Assembly: GCA_020284085.1 (NCBI GenBank)
Contig: JACEVL010000018.1
Coordinates: 2,594,001 to 2,658,000 of the forward strand
Length of the DNA: 64,000 nt
From: Aporrectodea caliginosa
Lineage: Eukaryota > Annelida > Clitellata > Crassiclitellata > Lumbricidae
Reading direction: 5' to 3'
Below the pieces are notes generated by a model. It did no database searches. It was not told where the DNA came from and saw only the letters and a program-made list of their open reading frames with translations. The translations under genes and the position numbers were made by a program. Below, piece by piece: positions 10,841 to 23,045 of this stretch; positions within the stretch are counted from its first letter, which is position 1, and each line of letters opens with the position of its first letter.

Positions 10841-11155
10841 AGTTCGATAGTGTGATGGGCTGTCAATCGAGAGGTCGCGGTTCAAATCCCGCAAGGGCAA
10901 CAATTTGATGTCGAGATTTCTGTTCCATAAATTTGCGTCGCCTACCCAACTAAGCTATAATGAGTATACTCTACACTGACCGTACGCTGTCGGTGGGAAG
11001 ATGAGACGGCAAGGGAGAGGACTGGCCACTCGCCCTCATGTGCCGAGGCTAAGAAAATGAAGTCGCTAACACTTCATACCCATGGCTGCCTCAGGGCTGG
11101 CTTCAGGGGCTGCTGTTCTTCTCTTGTATTTTTCTTATTCTAGCATGAAACCACA
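10840..11155 (+). mobile_element. tRNA-derived SINE-like element
   Basis: The head contains GATGGGCTGTCAATCGAGAG and a B box GGTTCAAATCCCGC, as in tRNA-derived SINEs. The body (GCTAAGAAAATGAAGTCGCT and neighbours) has no second copy that I found in the window, so the 3' boundary is approximate. Confidence 0.55.
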
Positions 11156-11335
11156 ACTACAGACAAGTATCTCAAGGTCTCATAGACTTCGATGTAGGCT
11201 ATAATTGTGGTCATGCATTTCTCTGCTTTCCAGCCTATATGTTCTTCAACAAGGGGCCCAGAAGTGCTATTGCTAGAAGTTAAACGACAAGTTACTTTAT
11301 TTTACATGTTTTCTACATTCTACATTAAGTAGAAA

Positions 11336-11550
11336 GCGGGTATCCCTATGGTCGACTCAGCCTGTCACTTGCTACGTGTCGTTGGTAAAATGAGCAGTAG
11401 GACACCTTGCATTGCTGCCATACAGTTAAATTCGAATACTGTAATAACTTTGTATTCAATGTCTATTCATGCTATGACTTGTAATCATACTGCATTCCCC
11501 TACTTGTCAGTTTGAATTAATTAAAGAAGAATATAATATTATTATTACTG
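11336..11550 (+). mobile_element. SINE family C 3' part, copy 1
   Basis: Contains GAGCAGTAGGAC, CATACAGTTAAATTCGA, CTGTAATAACTT, CTTGTCAGTTTGAATTAAT and a terminal (ATT)n tail. The same ordered blocks occur at 47546-47832 and 61255-61446. The tRNA-like head is missing here. Confidence 0.75.
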
Positions 11551-11572
11551 TTGGACTGCGCAATTGAAGGAG

Positions 11573-11622
11573 AACATACATACATACCTACATACATACC
11601 TACATACATACCTACTAAACTT
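11573..11622. repeat. (CATA)/(CCTA) microsatellite
   Basis: Interspersed CATACATAC and CTACATAC repeats over about 50 bp. Confidence 0.85.
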
Positions 11623-12090
11623 GCCTACTTACTAATAAAAATCTTCTCATCATGAATTCGTCATTTTGCGTTCTCATGGTAACGTTTTCATAAGGGATGA
11701 CGCCATCAATGGGCCTTTTGTCCTACGTCATCTTTCGATAGACGTTGTCATGGCGCAACATTGCTGATTTCGTGAAAGAACTTGGAAGCCAACAAATTTA
11801 ATAAATGAAAATCTTTGGTCTACGACTCCACGCTCTAAAATCGTTGAATGAACAAGAATTTCAAGACGGTCGACGTTTTAAGCAACTGCAAACAGCAAGA
11901 AAAAAGCACAACGAACAGACTGCATACGACCGCAGAAGCGAAGATTCGAGTAAGACATTTCTTTTTTTTCTTTGCATTAATTAAGAAATAGATTATTCGT
12001 CGTACCATTAAGTTAAGTTGTTCGATGGTTCATTTAAAGTATATTAATCAGCAAAACTAATGGACAAGTGACATCAGAACACGGTTAATA
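11623..12090. other. intergenic DNA, nothing recognised
   Basis: No gene, RNA or repeat is recognisable. It contains the start of the 3' tail zone of the retroelement at 12095. Confidence 0.35.
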
Positions 12091-12094
12091 TTTA

Positions 12095-14600
12095 GTTTCG
12101 TAATCGTAATCTCCAAATTTCTAAAGCGCCACTCGAGTCTCGAAAGCCAAGCGCAGGGCAGCAGCTTATTCACGAGCGCTGCGTCTAGTCAGAAGGGTTG
12201 TCCAAAAGAGTAGTCCGAGGGAGGTCCGAGTCCGGTTTCCAGAGGATCAGAGAGGGCACAGCAGATGTTAATGTGGGTGTCTATTAGGTCGAGGATTGGA
12301 AGGTACAGGATCATATGAGGCAGAGTAAGAGTTCTTGAAAAGGAGAGACTTTAGTTTGGAGTAGAAAGCCTTGGGGTGATGGATAGAGGACCCTGAGGCA
12401 GATGATGGTGGGTGATTGGCGATGATGGTGGAGGAACAGAAAAGTGGGGAATTCAGGAGGTAGATCGTTCCAGAGACGCGGTGCAGTGTTGGATATTGCT
12501 CGGTTGGAGAACTTGATTAGTGACCGGGGGTCGAGAGAGAGTGAGAAGCACTGAGAACGGAGGATGATCGGGTAGAGCGGGTTGGCTGGATGGTGAAGAG
12601 TTCGCGGAGATATCTGGGCTGGGAGTGTTGTAGGGAGTTGTAGGTTAGCGAGAGGACTGTGAAGTGAATTCGCCCTGGGAGTTTTAACCAATGGAGTGAT
12701 TTGAGGATGGAAGTGATGTGAATGTGATGATGCTTGGGCGTTCTGGCGACAGCAGCTGCTCTGGGCCTCTTGCTAGTGACTTTTGGATGAGTTGCAGACG
12801 CTTGAGTTGTGTGGACTCAAGGTTGAGGAAAAGGGAATTGAAGTAATCGAGCTTTGAGGGGACAATGGAGGTAGCAATGGTGGAGGTAGTGTTGAAGTTC
12901 AGCATGGGTCGGATGCGGCGGAGGTCACGAATGTGCATGAAGCAGGAGCGCGAGAGGTTGGAGATGTGATTAGAGAAGGAGAGATGTGAATCAAAAGTAA
13001 CACCAAGATTGCGGACAGGGGCATCAGAGGTGAAGGTAAGAGACGAAGAGTTAGTGGATAGGTGTATTGAAAGGTCAGAGATTTCCTTGATTTGGTCAGG
13101 CAGGCCTAGGATGACGAATTCTGTTTTGGAAGGGTTGAGGCAGAGGAGGTTGGACGACATCCATTGAGAGACTAGGTTAACCACATCGAGTAGTTTTGCA
13201 ATGGAGGTGAAAAAAAGAGCTTGGGGATGATATGTAGAGTTGGGTGTTGTCTGCGTAGAGATGGTGGTCAACAGAGGAGGATTATTACAGATTATTACAG
13301 AATGACGAGCAGTGGACCCACGACGGAGCCTTGAGGGACACCACAGCAGAAAGAGAGGGGGTTGCGAACAGTGACTGGGTGCTTTAAAGAGAAGGATCTG
13401 GAAGACAAGTAGGACTGGAACCAAGATAGAGCAGTGCCAGAGACGCCAAACCAAGATGATACTCGATGATGAAGGAGGCTGTGAATGTGATCGATGGTGT
13501 CGAATTCGGCGGAGATGTCAAGGAGACAGAGGCAGGAAACTGGCTGATGGCAGACGGCAGAGACTTGTTTATTGTACAGAGACGCGAGTAGAGTTTCTGT
13601 GGAGTGGTGTTTAGTGAAGCCAGATTGGTGGGGGTTGAGCAGTGAGTTTGAAGAGAGGTAGTCGTTGAGCCGGGCAAGGACAATTCGTTCAGTTCATTTT
13701 GACAGGAAGGAAAGGTTGGAGATGGGTCGGTAATTTGTTAGGTTTCACTTGTCAAGATTTGATTTTTTCAGAAGAGGAGTGACAAGAGATTGCTTGAAGA
13801 CCATCGGGAGGTTGCAAGTTAGAGAGTGAGATTTATAATTTTAGTGATTACAGGAATGAGGACGGAGGCACAGTCTTTTAGAAGAGAAGTGGGAATGGGA
13901 TCTAGTTCGCATTGTTTGTTAGGAAGATAACTTAATAGGAGTGACACTTCTGCTTCAGAGGTGGGAGAGACGATTGAGAGCGATGACTGAAAGGTAGGAG
14001 GAGCAGGGAGGAATCAGTGCTGGGGAGTGTGAATCTAGAAGAGACTGTAACGTGAAGCGAAGGGATGAGATTTTGTTCGAGAAGAATGAGCAGATGGTAT
14101 CAGCGATAGAGGGGGAGGGAATGGAGCTTGGCAGCTGGGAGGAGGATTTGCGATGAAGAAGAGAGTTGACAGCTGACAGCTCTCCAGAGGTGCCGAGGGT
14201 TGGAGGAGCTGGAATGGATGAGTGAGGAGTAGTATTTCTTTTTGGCAGCAGCGATGAGTTTATGGTATCTGCTTGTGGCTGATTTGAGGTTGATGGGGGC
14301 TTTTGCTCTGGATGTGGGGGTCGATGGTGCGCTGGTAGATGTGCTCAAGTTGCCTAGATTTAAAAGCTTGGAGGTAGGAAGTGAACCAAGGGTTGCTTTT
14401 CTGTGAGCTGTGTTTGGTGATGAGTGGGGAATGAATAGCAAGGAGGTCGGAGTGTTGAATTGTAGCATCAAGGGAAGACGGAGGGTTGAGCATCAGCTGG
14501 GAGTCGAGAATATCTTTGATGTAGGCCTAGGCCTGACGGTCAATGGAGCCGGTGAGACGGAAGGAATGAATAGGAGGCCTAGATCAAATAAAAGTAGAGA
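12095..14600 (-). pseudogene. CR1/L2-type non-LTR retrotransposon remnant
   Basis: Read on the minus strand from 14600 to 12095, this shows in order a pre-RT linker (YHKLIAAAKKKYYSSLIHSS and NPRHLWRAV), a GFTKHHSTETL block, an LLDISAEFDTIDH block, the catalytic-region motif GVPQGSVVGPLL near 13305-13350, HLYADNTQLYI near 13215-13260, then LNPSKTEFVILG, VRNLGVTFDSHLSFSNHIS, KLDYFNSL and a C-terminal region. The YADD box reads YADN, so a catalytic Asp is lost. Several frameshifts and stops split it, so it is dead. No endonuclease domain is visible. The 3' end has the GGCGCTTTAGAAATTTGG type shared with other copies here. Confidence 0.88.
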
Positions 14601-14695
14601 TCAGCGATAGATGGTAACATTGCAGCCAAACAATTCAGGTAAAGATTGAATTGTATGATGGTAAATTTCCACAATGGGCACTAACCCCGAACCAT

Positions 14696-15060
14696 TTCGT
14701 TTTGTTTCGTTTCGTTTATTGATCCAGTTCAAACAGAATACAAGTGTTGAACATAAATGGACATAAAATGCAGTCAAAGTTGAATACAAATGTTATAATA
14801 TACGGTCTGAACTGCAGACATAATAAAACACTTTTAGAAGAGAAGTAAGTGTAAAGTCAGGAACAAAAGGAACACCAAGAAGGGAAAACTCCCGCTGTGT
14901 AGAGGCCCCATTTAAGAATATATATAGCGGCTGGTTAATCGGAGATATCACAATGAAAATATTGATATAATTCACTATCAAATGAGCTGAACGAAAACTA
15001 TGAGGGATAAGCAACTTCTTGAGGCAATAAACCGGATAAACATAGGTTAACAACTAACTG
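14696..15060 (-). mobile_element. retroelement 3' end with (CGAAA)n tail
   Basis: Starts with a short (TTTCG)n run and TTTATTGATCCAGTTCAAAC, a type also seen near 4405 and 26826. Read on the minus strand it is a 3' tail. The interior is AT-rich, with no recognisable coding motif. Confidence 0.4.
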
Positions 15061-15514
15061 TTCAGTATACGTGTAGGCACGAATACTAGATTCAAATTGC
15101 GGGAAGCCTGCAGCTACCTTAATTGCGTTCGGTATGGTGTTCCAACTGTTCCATACATTTCATTGACTCTACAGTGTCTCGTTCATGATAAGTTTCTGTG
15201 AGATTTTCGGATCCCCAAACTTGCGGGCCCTCTGCATGCGACCGCACGCTCGCCACCCCACTGCTTGGTATCTCCGTCACTGATACCCTGGCTCTCGAAG
15301 AAGTATCTTAAACAAATACCCTGCTGTTATCAACCGGTTGCAACGTAAGAAGAATGTAATGTAATTAGCAACTTCTATTGCGCCGGTGTCTAATGCACAA
15401 GGCATCAACCGATGGCACACCAAAACCAAGCCGTAGTCAGGTCAACATCCAAAAGATCAGTCCGCAAGAGACAGAGAGACAGCCTACGGTGGATAAGCAA
15501 TTTGAAAGAGGTAA

Positions 15515-16504
15515 TAAGTTTTCAGCCGAGAACGAAATGCCACAAGCGACTGAGCACAGCGTACAGACACAGGAAGAGAGTTCCAAAAAGTAGGTCCAGA
15601 TACTGAAAAAGCTCGTTTGCCAAGTTTCTAAAAACAGTTCTTGATTTTGGTATGACCAGACAAAGATGATCAGATGACCTTATTGAATAATGATATGTCT
15701 GGGGAATAAGAACTGATCTTAAAGATTGTGGTGGGCCAGAGTTTACAGTTTTATATACTATGAGGCCCAGTTTGAAACGAATTCTCTGCTGAACAGGAAG
15801 CCAATGCAAAGATTTAAGCACAGAGGTTATATGTTCATATCTGGATGTATTAGTTATGGGTCTAGCCAGAGAATTCTGAACCTTTGCAGTTTAAGCATGT
15901 TAGACTTATTGATACCAGTAAGAACTAAGAAGTGAATTACAATAATCTAGGCGACTGGAAACCAATGCATTTGCCAGAGATATTCTTTCAGACATTGGCA
16001 CATAACACCTAATTCTGCGTATGTCACGAATGAACATATAGGATGACTTACAAATACTGTTTACATGACCACTGAGAGACATGGTAGAATCAAAAACAAC
16101 ACCTATAAGTTACGAGCAGCATCGGCCAAGTGAACAATTGAGTCACCCAGTTTCAATGACTTAAGCCCATCAACTGTTTTAAGTTGCTGTGGAGTGCCCC
16201 GTAGCAGAAATTCAGAAGAAGAAGCAGAGCAGACGAAAAGTAAGCCATGGATATGAAGAGAAGCGAATTCATTTTATTAGCCACCGAATATGAGGGCCTA
16301 GGTAGAGCCGGGACGCCATGGAACCAAAGGCGCCGATGCTCACACAAGTTTTGTTCTGTGACCCCAAGGCCAAAACATACACAACTTTTTTGGAAATATT
16401 AATACCATAAGAAATAATACAGTGATATATACTTCGAGGTCGGATATAATGTATAAGACCATAATAAAAAAATAACTGGCATGGTGTAAACGCAATTATA
16501 CGGT
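15515..16504 (-). pseudogene. CR1/L2-type RT C-terminal remnant
   Basis: Minus-strand translation gives LKSLHWLPVQQRIRFKLGL, the diagnostic HWLPV..RI.FK block of CR1/L2-clade elements, followed by IVYKTVN and SIRSSDHL. Further 5' in other frames come EFLLRGTPQQLKTVDGLKSL and the V.LADAARNLGV-type block at about 16080-16230. The element is fragmented by frameshifts and stops at the satellite boundary near 16504. It is a different copy from the one at 12095 and is more diverged. Confidence 0.85.
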
Positions 16505-16785
16505 CTACCACCCCATGGTGTAAAACCCAGTAAGATCAGAATAAAAGATTATTGGCATGGTTCAAATTCCAATAAGACCAGTGCATACACAAGCATCATT
16601 GGAATGGCATAAAACCCAGGAAGACCCAAATAACAGATCACAGGCATGGTCTAAATTCCAGTAAGGCCAGTACATGCACAAGGATGATTGGCGTAGTGTA
16701 AAACCTAGCAAGGCCAGTAGAAAATATCACTGGCATGGTCTAAATTCCTGTAAGACTCGTCCATACCATGTTTTAAGTCCATACC

Positions 16786-17010
16786 GGGGGGAGCCCGATA
16801 GCGCATTGGATAACATCTGGCACAGAGACCGAGAGGTACCGAGTTCGAGCCCCCGTTGGGCGGATATGCTTTGTAGGCTGCTATTAGCGCCGTTATATTG
16901 CAGGCTGTCTGTTCTGTTAGTAGTTAAGATTTAAATTGCATAACATGTAAGTGTACAGCGCAGTGCGTTTGTCAGGCGCTTCAATAAAGAAAAGTTTATT
17001 ATTATTATAC
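16786..17010 (+). mobile_element. tRNA-derived SINE, family B, copy 1
   Basis: The head is GAGCCCGATAGCGCATTGGA with a B-box-like GAGTTCGAGCCCC, then GCGGATATGCTTTGTAGGCT, TTGCATAACATGTAAGTGTA and the 3' end GTCAGGCGCTTCAATAAAGA with an (ATT)n tail. A second copy at 29692 is about 90% identical. It is inserted in the satellite. Confidence 0.9.
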
Positions 17011-17192
17011 GCAAGGATCATTGGCAGGCATGGTGTAAAACCCAGTAAGGCCAGAATGAAAGATCACTGGAATGGTCTAAATTCAAATAAGACCAGTTTA
17101 AAGGATCATTGGCATGGTGTAAAACCCAGTAAGACCAGAATAAAAGATCACTAACATGGTCTCAATTCCAGTAAGACAAGTGCATATACAAT

Positions 17193-19807
17193 AGGGTGCA
17201 TCAAGAAAAATATTTTTATATATTTTAGTTGTCTACTATTTAATTGTTTTCCATTAGCTTATAGAAGTATTATGGTATGAAAGAAAATTTAATAAAAAAA
17301 TATTTAGAGGTCCCCCAGGCCCTATGAAGTTTTATTGAATTAGACGACAATCGTATCTACAAAGATGACTCAATACTTTGTCACAAGTCTCGTGGCTCTC
17401 GCCACCGTGTCCTCGAAACACCTCGGACTCAGTATCAGGGTACGGGTCAAGGTCAAAAAAGAAACCACAGACTCGTCTGGGTACTGAGTTATTCGGATTG
17501 GGTCCTCCAATCTGTGTTCATGATGCAACAATCTGGTATTCGGTTGCCCACCTGCAAGCAGGTATTGAGATGCATGATGTACCACTGCAATCTAGGCTAG
17601 CAGCACAAAGTGAGAGACCAGGATCTCTTGGGACGACGTCAGCTAAGGAATACTGAAACAAGTTTAAACTTTGTATTTAAAAGCCAACATACCTATTGTA
17701 ACAGAGCATGCTGAAAAGATTGTGAAACTCCTCGATGATAAAAACTAACTTCGTTCAATTGATAAAAGTCGTCGTGAAACGCCAACCGCAAAACTGGAAG
17801 AAATGCAGTCTATGTTAGCATCAACTTTTCAGCTCTGGCCACCAAATGTGGAGAGCTTGGTTAAGAATGCAAAGGATATGGCATTCCTCGAGTCAATGAA
17901 GGTGACAGACCTGCCAGGTTTGGTGTATTTGACAAGACCAGGGATGGCCAACCCTCGGCCCGCGGGTCAAATGCGGCCCGCGGGCTGCTGATTGGCGGCC
18001 CTCACGGCCCCTTTCTAAATAATTTTTGGTCTCATTTTGAACCTACTTACTTGTCCAACTACTACAATACTGCATAATAATGATGTCTAAAACACTAACA
18101 GATTTAGTGTTGTAAGTTCTATTGATCTAATGTAGTCGTACCTGTTTTTATATATCTTGTAAAATATGAAATAAACATTTGTATTTCTTTCGAGACTGTG
18201 AGGACAAACATTCTGCGGCCCGCCACGTGCTTACCAACAATCATAGTGGCCCGTAGGCCAAAAAAGGTTGGCCACCCCTGGACAAGACACTGGCCACGAA
18301 AGTTTCCAAATGTAATTGTCAAGGTGCATGCCTCGGAATTTCAGTGTCTTAACCGAGCACATCATGAGATCGAAACATCAACTGACGAGAGTGACACTGA
18401 CAAACCAGAGGAATCTGCTTTGGCTTCGGAAGATGATCTGGAATTTGAAGCTGCATCAAAAAAGATTCCACCACAGCTAACACAACCAACAGGAACAATG
18501 GCATTCATACCACCAAATGTGCTAAGCTGACCAAACCTCGTGTCACTTGCAACTTCACTGAAGATGACACCAACAAAGCAAGCGGCGTTCAGGCAAGGAT
18601 TGATAACCGAGTCTGAAGGTGATGTATCCTTGGTTGCTGCTTCTTATGCGCCTGCAGATCGCTCTCGACGCAAGGTAGTGGGTGACATAACGTAAGAGAT
18701 CCAAGACGACTGGGTACCACCAAAACTATGTACACTGCATTGGAATGGAAAGATGACATCCACTCTTACAAATCACCGTGTTACTGAAGGACGCTTGACT
18801 GTAATTGTGGGTGAGGCAATACAGTTAAAGTTGCTGCGAGTGCCAAGTTATTTCAAGGCTACGGACCAGTTATGTGGAGAAATCATCACAGAACTAACAA
18901 TGAAGCTCATGACAAGATGGCAATATAACGATACCATTGTGAACATGACATTTGACACAACAAGCTCAAATACTGGCCACCGTACTGCAGCTGGTCAGGC
19001 TGTCATCGTCATACTGGTGTCTATCTCAAGTGTTCACAGATCTGAAGATCGAAGCATCAAAGTCACCCGATGTCAAATTGTTCACAAGGCTTCAAAGTAA
19101 TTGGGATTTGATACCACACAATTTCTCTCAGGTTCTTCCATTTTGTCCAGCTGATCATGACATGCAGGCCCAAGAGCTCCTGGCGATGATGAAGGCTGAT
19201 GTGAGCGCCTTAACTAATGAGCCGTTTGAATAATTTATCTACGTGACGATTATCTCGAGTTTACTGAGCTATCACTTGTTTACTTACCTGCTTCTAAAGG
19301 TGAAGTGACCTTCACCTTGAGAAGCAGATAAGTGACCTTAGAAGACCCAGTGCTCTACATAAGGCAAGGTGGATGGCTAAGTTGATCTATAGCCGTAAAA
19401 TTGCTCATTGTGAGTCACAAATCGCAGAGCTGCTGCCATGCATTATAACCAATAGTTTGCAAAAGCCCAAAATACATGCATTTACAACCTTCATTACTCA
19501 TGTTATTTTTTAAATTAATTAAAAACATCGGAACAACATTGAATTTGATATTTAACATTGTTCGACTCATAGTGTCACTAAAATTAAGCGATAACATGTG
19601 ATTTCATATAAATGATTCTATGGTTTAGTCGAAATTGCGTAGTCGGGTTTATTCGGTTATATGTTTGCCCCTGGGGACCTCTAAATGAAGGTAGATTTCA
19701 AAAATCTTTTGTCTAATCTAATGGTAGTCATAGTGGAACAGAATGTACATACAGACAGCACTATATAGACACTTCAGATTTTTGCCATGCAGTTGTGATG
19801 CACCCTA
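17193..19807 (+). mobile_element. decayed hAT-like autonomous transposon, 2,615 bp
   Basis: The ends TAGGGTGCATCA and TGATGCACCCTA are perfect 12-bp inverted repeats, flanked by an exact 8-bp duplication ATATACAA (17185-17192 and 19808-19815) of satellite sequence. Plus-strand coding remnants between about 17800 and 19235 read through several frames. Segments include MLASTFQLWPPNVESLV, TDESDTDKPEESAL, LTVIVGEAIQLKLL and the FDTTSSNTGH block at about 18955, which resembles the metal-binding Asp region of an RNase-H-like transposase. Frameshifts and stops show it is dead. A younger hAT sits inside at 17939. Superfamily assignment rests on end structure and duplication length; P or Kolobok relatives are not excluded. 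Confidence 0.85.
17939..18280. mobile_element. nested hAT (Charlie-like ends), 342 bp
   Basis: The ends are CAGGGATGGCCAACC and GGTTGGCCACCCCTG, with the exact 8-bp duplication GACAAGAC at 17931-17938 and 18281-18288. The CAGGGGTGGCCAACC-type terminus is shared with Charlie-like hAT elements. Subterminal GCGGCCCGC words occur on both sides. It splits the transposase relic of the larger element, so it is younger. Confidence 0.93.
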
Positions 19808-20615
19808 ATATACAAGGATCATTGGCATGGTGTAAAACTCAGTAAGACAACAATCAAAGATCACTGGTAATAGTCTGGTATGGTTTAAATTCCAATAAGA
19901 CCAGTGCATACACAAGCATCATTGGAATGGCATAGAACCCAGTAAGACCAGAATCACAGATCACTGGCATGGTCTCAATTCCAGTAACCAGTGCATACAC
20001 ATGCATCAATGGCATGGTGTAAAACCCAGTAAGACCAGAATGAAAGATCACTGGCATGGTCTCAATTTCAATAAGATCAGTGCATACTCAAGGATCATTG
20101 GCATGGTGTAAAACCCAGTAAGACCAGAATAAAAGATCAATGGCATGGTCTCAATTTCAATAAGACCAGTGCATACTCAAGGATCATTGGCATGGTGTGA
20201 AACCCAGTAAGACCAGAATAAAAGATCAATGGCATGGTCAAAATTTCAGTTACGACCAGTGCAAACACCAGGATCATTGGCATGGTGTAAAACCCAGTAA
20301 GACCAACATGAAAGATCACGGTAATGGTCTAAATTCCTCTAAGACCGGTACATACTCAAGGATCATTGGCATGGTGTAAAACCCAGTAAGACCAGAATAA
20401 AAGATCATTGGCATGGTCTCAATTCCAGTAGGACCAGTGCATATACAAGGATCATTGGCATGGTGTACACCAAGTAAGACCAGAATGAAAGATCATTGGC
20501 ATGGTCTCAATTCCAATAATACCAGTGCATACTAAAGGATCAATGGCATGGTGTAAAACCAAGTAAGACCACAATCAAAGATCACTGGAATGGTAATAAA
20601 TTCCAGTAAGACTAG

Positions 20616-20777
20616 TGCTGAGTGGCCGAGTGGGTTGGTAGCCCGCTCTCCACGCCGGCGGCCCGGGTTCGATTCCCGGTCGGTCGGTTTATCAGAGATT
20701 AATTTCTCGGATCTTTACTGCGGGTGGCTCGGTCGCAATATAAACGTGGAGTACAATACAATACAACACAATACAAC
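20616..20777 (+). mobile_element. tRNA-derived SINE, family D
   Basis: The head GTGGCCGAGTGGGTTGGTAG resembles a tRNA-Ser/Leu type A box region, and GGGTTCGATTCCCGG is a textbook B box. The body is short (TTTATCAGAGATTAATTTCT, CGGGTGGCTCGGTCGCAATA) and ends in (CAATA)n. It sits head-to-tail with a family A SINE. The extra sequence and tail argue against a working tRNA gene. Confidence 0.8.
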
Positions 20778-21022
20778 TGGGGCGCGGTGGTGTAGGGGTA
20801 TGTTCGGTGCCTTGCAGCTGGAGAGTTGCGGGTTCGAATCCACCTCAAAGCCGCCGCGTAGGGACCCTGGGCAAGCCCTTCACTCGCAATTGCTCATGCG
20901 CTTCGGCGTGAAACTCCAATTCAGCGTCCGCGCAGTAGTCGGGAGCGCCTCTGAATAGGAATCTGAAGAGGCGCTATAACAAGTGTTCAAATACAATACA
21001 ATACAATACAATACAATACAAT
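20778..21022 (+). mobile_element. tRNA-derived SINE, family A, copy 3
   Basis: Same A box, B box and central block as the other family A copies. Its tail is (CAATA)n instead of (CATA)n. It is inserted directly downstream of the family D SINE, probably in that element's tail. Confidence 0.92.
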
Positions 21023-22290
21023 ATAAGGATCATTGGCATAGTGTAAAATCAAGTAAGACCAACACAAAAGATCAAGGTCATGGACTAAATTTTTGTAATA
21101 CCAGTACATACTCAAGGATCATTGGCATGGTGTATTGGTGTAAACCCCAGTAAGACCAGGCTAAAAGATCACTGGAATGGTCTCAATTCCAGTGAGACCA
21201 GTGCATCTACAAGGATAATTGGCATGGCGTAAAACCCAGTAAGACCACAATCAAAGATCATTGACATGGTCTGAATTCCAGTAAGACAAGTGCATATACA
21301 AGGATCATTGGCATAGTGTAAAACCCAGCAAGACCATCACAAAAAATCACGGTCGAGGTCTAAATTCCTGTAAGACCAGTACATACTCAAGGATCATTGG
21401 CATGGTGCAAAACCCAGTAAGACCAGAATAAAAGATCACTGGAATGGTCTCAATTCCAGTAAGACCAGTGCCTATAAAAGGTAATCGGCATGGTGCAAAA
21501 CCCAGTAAGACCAGAATAAAAGATCACTGGAATGGTCTCAATTCCAGTAAGACCAGTGCCTATACAAAGGTAATCGGCATGATGCAAAACCCAGTAAGAC
21601 CAGAATAAAAGATCAATGGCATGGTCAAAATTTCAGTCACGACCAGTGCATACACGGTCAAAATTTCAGTTACGACCAGTGCATACACCAGGATAATTGG
21701 CATGGTGTAAAATCCAGCAAGACCACAATCAAAGATCATTGGCATGGTCTCAATTCCAGTAAGACAAGTGCATATGCAAGGATCACTGGCATGGTGTAGA
21801 CCCCAGTAAGACCAGAATAAAAGAAAACTGGCGCGGTCTCAATTCCAGTAAGACCAGTGCATATACAAGGATTATTGGCATGGTGTAAGACCCAGAAAGA
21901 CCAGAATAAAAGATCACTGGAATGGTCTAAATTCCAATAAGACCACTGCATACACAAGCATCATTGGCATGGCATAAAACCCAGCAAGACACAAATTATA
22001 GTTCACAGGCATGGTCTAAATTCCAGTAAGACCAGTACATGCACAAGGATGATTGGCGTAGTGTAAAACCTAGCAAGGCCAGTAGAAAATAATTGTCACT
22101 GGCATGGTCTAAATTCTTGTAAGACCCGTCCATACGCAAGGATCATTGGCATGGTGTAAAACCCAGTAAGACCAGAATGAAAGATCACTGGCATGGTCTC
22201 AATTCTAGTAAGACAAGTGCATATACAAGGATCATTGGCATGGTGTAAAACCCAGTAAGACCAGAATGAAAGATCACTGGCATGGTCTCA

Positions 22291-22965
22291 ATTCATTCAT
22301 TCATTCATATCGAACATTTGTATAGCGCCCCTTCAAGGAAACTACTCAGAGGCGCTCCCGACTCCAGCACGGCCAAAAAGAACAGTTTTAAGGTGAGAAA
22401 AGAATGTGAGAGAGAAGGTCCTAGGAACAAGGCGAAGCTCCAGAGGGAGGCCATTCCAGGTCGAGGGGCCCCACCGAGAAAGCGCGATTCTGCATGGTGG
22501 AGGTTCGAGCAAAAGGGACAAGTAGGAGTCCCTGTTCAGATGAGCGGAGGGATCGAGAGCCCCTAGCACTAAGGACAGGGCAGCAGAGCTCATGAAGATA
22601 GGCAGGAGCGAAACCTAATAAGCAGCGCCAGACTAGGGCAGCTGTTCTGTACGCAATCCGCTGCTAAGAGGGGAGCCAGTGGAGAACGTCGAGCATGTAT
22701 CCAGAGATATGGCCATATTTTGGTATGCGGCCAATAAGGCGGGCAGCAGAACGCAAGATCCGATCCAGGCACCCCAGTCGAACAGCCGGGAGGCCAGCAT
22801 AAAGTGAACAACAGTAATCAAGTCTGGTTGTGACAAAAGCATGGACAAGAGTGGAAGCAGCAGAAGCAGTGAGTGAGCGGGCGACAGTGCGAAGCTGACG
22901 CAATTGGTAGAAGCAGTCACGGCTAAGCAGGTTGATATGGGGAGCAAATGAGAGCAGAAAGACCA
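22291..22965 (-). pseudogene. CR1/L2-type RT C-terminus and 3' end
   Basis: Read on the minus strand: HINLLSRDCFYQLRQLRTV, LVHAFVTTRLDYCCSLYAGL, LDRILRSAARLIGRIPKYGH and LDVLHWLPS, then in a shifted frame a PSTWNGLPLELRL block near 22440. These are the typical last segments of CR1/L2-clade ORF2. The 3' end reads GGGGCGCTATACAAATGTTC followed by an (ATGA)n tail. It is 5'-truncated, with one clear frameshift, and is inserted into the satellite. It looks younger than the other RT relics because its frames are longer. Confidence 0.9.
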
Positions 22966-23045
22966 GTGCATATACAAGGATCATTGGCATGGTGTAAAAC
23001 CCAGTAAGACCGGAATAAAAAATCACTGGCGTAGCCAAATTTTCA

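Noticed and set aside
20616..20690. tRNA-Ser or tRNA-Leu gene
   Set aside because: The B box is excellent, but the sequence continues into a SINE-like body and a (CAATA)n tail, and no matching acceptor stem was found.
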